Shown here piece after piece: positions 6,379 through 9,555 of a stretch of DNA of 9,555 nt; within the stretch, counting starts at the first letter, position 1, and each line of letters starts with the position of its first letter. The notes beneath the pieces are model-generated. The model did no database searches, was not told the origin of the DNA, and saw nothing but the letters and a program-made list of their open reading frames with translations. Location of the stretch: NCBI GenBank assembly GCA_965660325.1, contig CBFHZL010000101.1:1-9555 (forward strand). The letters are read 5' to 3'. The position numbers and the translations under genes are program-made. The DNA comes from Acidiluteibacter sp965660325. GTDB lineage: Bacteria > Bacteroidota > Bacteroidia > Flavobacteriales_E > Vicingaceae.

Positions 6379-7761
6379 TTGCATAAGTGACAATTTATTA
6401 ACAGAAAAACCATTGAGGGACTTAAAATGTGCATCAATGGTTTTCTTATACCATAATGCGGAGTATTTTGGAGTTCGCTCTAACGTTTTATAATCTACGT
6501 GTATCAATCCGAAACGCGGATGATATCCTTCGGCCCACTCAAAATTATCGAGCAACGACCAAACGAAATAACCATTCACTTTTTTTGTCTCCGCATGTGC
6601 TGTCTGTAGATGCTTTAAGTTTTGAGAAATGTAGTCAACGCGAGACTTATCGTAAATTTGACCGTTTTCCATTTTGTCAGGAAAAGCTGCACCATTTTCA
6701 GTAATAATGACTTCTTTGACGGCCGAATAAGCGGAGAATTTTTTAGCCATAGCATAAAGAGATTTGGGATACACCTCCCATCCCATTTCAGTTGTAGGAA
6801 CGTTTCGCTTTTTTGATTCAATTAATTTTGCTTGTATGTAAGGCGTAAATGTAGAATGCTTTATAATCTCTCTCGTGTAGTTTTGAATCCCAATAAAATC
6901 AAAATCAAATTGCATTCGTTTTTGATCTCCCTTTCGCATGTATTTCTCAATTCGCTTAAGAAAAGGCAAATCCTCTGTAGGATAGCCTAAACCCAAAGAA
7001 GGCTCTAAAAATAGCCGATTGGTCAAAGCATCTACACGGCTAGCTGCTCTTATATCTTTATCGTTGTCTTGTCGAAATGGCTCTATCAGGCTGCACGAAA
7101 AAGTAGTTCCTACCTTACTATCGGGCTGCAGTTCTTTGATGACTCGAGCGCCTTCAGCCTGACAAAGTACTGCATGATGAACTGCAGGGATAAAATTCTT
7201 CAGCCCTCGTTTACCGGGTGCGTGAATACCTAAAAAGTAGCCCGCTCCAGTAAATACCATTGGCTCATTTAAAACCATCCATCGTTTAACCCGATCGCCA
7301 AAGTGGCTGGCACAAAATGCGGCGAAGTCATAAAACCAGTCAACGATTCGACGGTTTGTCCATCCGCCGCGCTTTTGAATATTTTGCGGCAAATCCCAAT
7401 GATATAAAGTTACCCATGGCTCTATACCTCGCTTAATACAATCGTCTATTATTCGATTGTAATAAGCTACTCCTTTTTGATTAACTCTTCCATAGCCATC
7501 AGGAAAAATACGCGCCCATGAAATGGAAAATCGGAAGTTTGGAATACTAAGATCGCTAATCAACTCGATATCTTGCTCGTATTTATGGTAAAAATCACAA
7601 GCTACTTGGGCGTGGTGATTGTCCGAAATGGCTTTCTTTTTTTGGGTAAACTCATCCCAAATGGAAGGTCCTTTTCCGTCTTTATCATGCGCTCCTTCTA
7701 TTTGAAATGCAGAGGTAGATACTCCCCAGTGGAAGTCATTTGAGAACTTGTAATCTGACAT
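6367..7761 (-). CDS. Beta-glucosidase, glycoside hydrolase family 1
   Basis: A 464-residue GH1 enzyme of normal length that hydrolyses beta-glucosides (and often galactosides or fucosides) with retention in a TIM barrel. No signal peptide is present, so it should act in the cytoplasm. Visible: FHWGVSTSAFQIEGA at 10-24 with Q20, YHWDLP at 120-125, acid/base E166 in LNEP (164-167), FIGIQNY at 289-295, nucleophile E355 in ITENG (353-357), and WSLLDNFEWAEGY at 401-413 with W401, E408 and W409 for the -1 glucose subsite. All key residues are present. It begins five bases after the glycosyltransferase stop, and AGGAG (7776-7772), inside the end of that gene, lies 10 bases before the ATG, an unusually good Shine-Dalgarno for this window. 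The last roughly 14 residues extend past the usual GH1 end and cover an inverted repeat. The stop overlaps the opposing PepSY-like gene by 12 bases. Confidence 0.96.
   Translation of the reverse strand: MSDYKFSNDFHWGVSTSAFQIEGAHDKDGKGPSIWDEFTQKKKAISDNHHAQVACDFYHKYEQDIELISDLSIPNFRFSISWARIFPDGYGRVNQKGVAYYNRIIDDCIKRGIEPWVTLYHWDLPQNIQKRGGWTNRRIVDWFYDFAAFCASHFGDRVKRWMVLNEPMVFTGAGYFLGIHAPGKRGLKNFIPAVHHAVLCQAEGARVIKELQPDSKVGTTFSCSLIEPFRQDNDKDIRAASRVDALTNRLFLEPSLGLGYPTEDLPFLKRIEKYMRKGDQKRMQFDFDFIGIQNYTREIIKHSTFTPYIQAKLIESKKRNVPTTEMGWEVYPKSLYAMAKKFSAYSAVKEVIITENGAAFPDKMENGQIYDKSRVDYISQNLKHLQTAHAETKKVNGYFVWSLLDNFEWAEGYHPRFGLIHVDYKTLERTPKYSALWYKKTIDAHFKSLNGFSVNKLSLMQSEG
6406..6444. terminator. Perfect 11-bp inverted repeat near the 3' end of the beta-glucosidase gene
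   Basis: AAAACCATTGA (6406-6416) is exactly complementary to TCAATGGTTTT (6434-6444), with a 17-base loop. It starts 27 bases after the stop of the plus-strand PepSY-like gene, and the plus-strand right arm continues TTTTCTTAT, so it could serve as that gene's terminator while lying wholly within the opposing coding region. On the minus strand the hairpin is followed by a T run but sits before the beta-glucosidase stop, so efficient termination there would give an mRNA without a stop codon. Stem GC is low, so strength is uncertain. Confidence 0.5.
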
Positions 7762-7766
7762 TGCTT

Positions 7767-8810
7767 TTATGCTCCTACTTTTAATTGATTGGGCAGTATA
7801 TAGTCCAGGTAAGACGACTGCTTCAGGTACTCCTTTTGAATAATAGTGTCCACAATTTCTTCGGTTTGATTGGGGTAATCAACCTTTACCACGTCGTCAT
7901 TTAGCAGCCATTCGACGAGTTGTGGTAAGTACTTTTTGCGCAAGTGCTTAATTACGGGCACACCCATTTTTTTTAAAGCGGCAGCATTACACTGCTGTTC
8001 GTATTGCGCCTTCATTGGAATAACCATTAACTTTTTTCCTAAAAAAAGTGCCTCAGTAGGCGTTCCAAAACCTGCGGCACAAAGCACTCCCGAGCAAGAA
8101 GCCATGCTTTCTAAAAATGCTTCATTATTTATTGGTTGTATTGAAATATTCTTTATTTGCTGTGTCTTTTTGCCATGTTTGGTGAACACTTGGAAGTGGA
8201 TATCTGGTAGTAAAGACAGCTTTTCGATGATACGCTCATCACTATATGCAGGAAGGTAAACGGTATAATGCCCCAAATCAGAAACCTCTAGATCGCGCAC
8301 TTCTTGCCGAACTATTGGTGTATAAATATTATCGGCATATTTTTGAAAATGAAACCCATAAGCCGCTGTGGTAGGAGCATAGTTATTCAGCATAAATTTC
8401 CCTAGAGTATCTTCCTTTTTTGGTTTTGGTGCCTCGTCGGCCAACACTGCACATTGATTACTTAAACTAATGCAATGTTTCTTTTTAAAATGAGCTGCCC
8501 ATGCCGAAATCGGCTCAAAGTCGTTGATAATTATATCATACTGCTCTATCGGTAAACTTTTCACTTCTTTAATGAATCGGTTGACATGATTCTTCATGTA
8601 TGTATTCATATAGTCGATTCCACCCTTTTTACCAAAAATAAAACTCATTCCCTTATACACATACTTCACATCGTATGGCAGTGGAATATCGCTTTGAATA
8701 CCACTCACCAATAGGTCGAGATCTCCCTTCTTTTGCAAATACGGAATAATCTCTCGAGCCCTGCTTAAATGTCCGTTTCCTGTTCCTTGTATGGCGTATA
8801 ATATTTTCAT
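7767..8810 (-). CDS. GT-B glycosyltransferase, MJ1255-like family
   Basis: A 347-residue soluble protein of the MurG/MGT-like GT-B type (TIGR00661/PF13528-like, assigned from memory). Visible: the N-terminal sugar-acceptor loop GTGNGHLSRAREI at residues 9-21, IINDFEPISAWAA at 94-106, the linker to the second domain near 185, and the donor-binding segment AAGFGTPTEALFLGKKL at 245-261 followed by VIPMKAQYEQQCNA at 263-276, matching the family's G-x-G-T...EAL...P...Q..NA signature. No transmembrane segment or signal peptide is seen. MurG-type relatives transfer sugars from nucleotide donors to lipid or small-molecule acceptors; donor and acceptor here are unknown. ATG at 8810 follows the metallophosphatase stop by four bases with no Shine-Dalgarno, so translational coupling is likely. 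The beta-glucosidase starts five bases after its stop, and its final codons carry that gene's ribosome binding site. Confidence 0.88.
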   Translation of the reverse strand: MKILYAIQGTGNGHLSRAREIIPYLQKKGDLDLLVSGIQSDIPLPYDVKYVYKGMSFIFGKKGGIDYMNTYMKNHVNRFIKEVKSLPIEQYDIIINDFEPISAWAAHFKKKHCISLSNQCAVLADEAPKPKKEDTLGKFMLNNYAPTTAAYGFHFQKYADNIYTPIVRQEVRDLEVSDLGHYTVYLPAYSDERIIEKLSLLPDIHFQVFTKHGKKTQQIKNISIQPINNEAFLESMASCSGVLCAAGFGTPTEALFLGKKLMVIPMKAQYEQQCNAAALKKMGVPVIKHLRKKYLPQLVEWLLNDDVVKVDYPNQTEEIVDTIIQKEYLKQSSYLDYILPNQLKVGA

Positions 8811-8814
8811 GGGA

Positions 8815-9555
8815 TTAGGATTTTGTTAACTCCAAAACTTTAAACTCTGCAACCAATTTGGCGAACAACTCTTTATTGTTGAAATCCTCATCATTAGTCA
8901 CTTGCAAACTATCCGAACCATAATGCTCATCCTCATACTTATAAATACTCCATTCCCCATTATGATACTCTAATGCAGTAAGGTTTTCAATCCAATCACC
9001 AGAGTTGAGGTACATCACTTTACCCTCATCGTTTTCAATTTCCCGCATCTCAGGCTGATGAATGTGTCCACAAACCACATAATCGTACTGATTCATAATC
9101 GCGATGTCAGCGGCTACTGTTTCAAAATCGTTAATGAATTTAACCGCACTTTTCACACTATTTTTAATGCGTTTTGAGAGCGATATTTTCCCTCTCCCAA
9201 GCTTTACAGAAAGCTGATTGGCAATTCGGTTGAGGATAATCAATAGATCATAACCGTTAGCGCCTAACTTTGCTAACCATTTACTGTGCTGCATGGTTAC
9301 ATCAAATACATCTCCGTGAAAAAACCATGCTTTTTTACCATCTAGCTTAAGTACAACTTTATTGACAATTTTGAGGCTTCCCATTTTGAAGCCAACAAAC
9401 TTTCGAAGCATTTCATCATGATTACCAGTAACGTAGTAAATCTTTACCCCTTTGGTCATCCAATTGGCTATTTGCTTGATGACTTGCATGTGTGCTTTAG
9501 GAAAATAGCTTTTTTTAAATTGCCATATATCGATGATATCACCGTTTAGAATCAC
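8815..9555 (-). CDS. Calcineurin-like metallophosphatase, LpxH-type paralogue (5' end outside window)
   Basis: 246 residues are visible; the open frame runs off the right edge. The GTG at 9555 is an internal valine codon, not a start: the family's first metal-binding motif (SDxHLG) is missing and should lie about 30-40 residues upstream. Visible metal-site motifs are GDIID at 5-9, GNHDE at 44-48, HGD at 80-82 and GHIHQPE at 163-169, giving an intact two-metal phosphodiesterase core apart from the missing first motif. A basic, hydrophobic stretch at about 100-140 fits the lid/insertion that in LpxH contacts lipid. Databases often label this Bacteroidota family UDP-2,3-diacylglucosamine diphosphatase, but it has GNHD where E. 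coli LpxH has GNRDF, so lipid A synthesis is not assured and a pyrophosphatase on another glycolipid or nucleotide-sugar lipid is equally possible. It is upstream of the glycosyltransferase in a tight operon. Confidence 0.9.
   Translation of the reverse strand: MILNGDIIDIWQFKKSYFPKAHMQVIKQIANWMTKGVKIYYVTGNHDEMLRKFVGFKMGSLKIVNKVVLKLDGKKAWFFHGDVFDVTMQHSKWLAKLGANGYDLLIILNRIANQLSVKLGRGKISLSKRIKNSVKSAVKFINDFETVAADIAIMNQYDYVVCGHIHQPEMREIENDEGKVMYLNSGDWIENLTALEYHNGEWSIYKYEDEHYGSDSLQVTNDEDFNNKELFAKLVAEFKVLELTKS

Noticed and set aside
7936..8259. 107-codon plus-strand open frame opposite the glycosyltransferase
   Set aside because: It is antisense to a well-supported GT-B gene, with a composition expected of a shadow frame and no domain of its own.
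9553..9555. GTG as start codon of the metallophosphatase
   Set aside because: It lies at the window edge and would omit the essential first metal-binding motif, so the gene must begin outside.
1..9555. Genomic island, mobile element, CRISPR array or defence system
   Set aside because: No transposase, integrase, terminal repeats, spaced direct repeats, tRNA or defence-type gene cluster is visible; the PIN and PhoH domains form one common housekeeping-type protein, not a toxin-antitoxin pair.

Overview
The window looks like ordinary chromosome from a Gram-negative member of the Bacteroidota, probably a Cytophagales-like or other environmental lineage. The reasons are the AT-rich sequence, the near absence of Shine-Dalgarno signals before most starts, candidate promoters of the TTG/TAnnTTTG type, a lipid A/Kdo pathway gene, and protein families common in that phylum (PepSY-like secreted proteins, PIN-PhoH ATPases, and the GNHDE-type metallophosphatase beside an MJ1255-like glycosyltransferase). 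No mobile element, CRISPR array, tRNA or rRNA is visible. No stretch over 300 bases lacks a gene; the longest gap is 188 bases.

Layout. (1) 1-1757, minus strand: a two-gene nucleotide-sugar unit, a DegT/WbpE-type aminotransferase followed by UDP-glucose 6-dehydrogenase, which is cut by the left edge. (2) 1758-1839: a short divergent promoter region. (3) 1840-3836, plus strand: a putative outer-membrane beta-barrel protein and, five bases later, Kdo transferase WaaA. (4) 3983-5368, plus strand: a PIN-PhoH ATPase closed by a strong hairpin terminator that can also serve the convergent small gene at 5465-5710. (5) 5899-6378, plus strand: a small exported PepSY-like protein whose 3' end overlaps the next, opposing gene by 12 bases. 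(6) 6367 to the right edge, minus strand: a tightly packed operon read as metallophosphatase (partial), MJ1255-type glycosyltransferase, then GH1 beta-glucosidase.

Several of these genes concern the cell envelope. The nucleotide-sugar genes supply activated uronic and amino sugars for surface polysaccharide. WaaA attaches Kdo to lipid A and is preceded by a probable outer-membrane protein. The right-hand operon pairs an LpxH-like phosphatase paralogue with a glycosyltransferase and a cytoplasmic glycosidase, which suggests making and trimming of a glycoside or glycolipid that is not identified here. I see no convincing wholly new system. The points most worth a second look are this three-gene operon, a perfect inverted repeat inside the 3' end of the beta-glucosidase gene, and the pairing of a WbpE-like aminotransferase with a UDP-glucose-type rather than a WbpA/WecC-type dehydrogenase.
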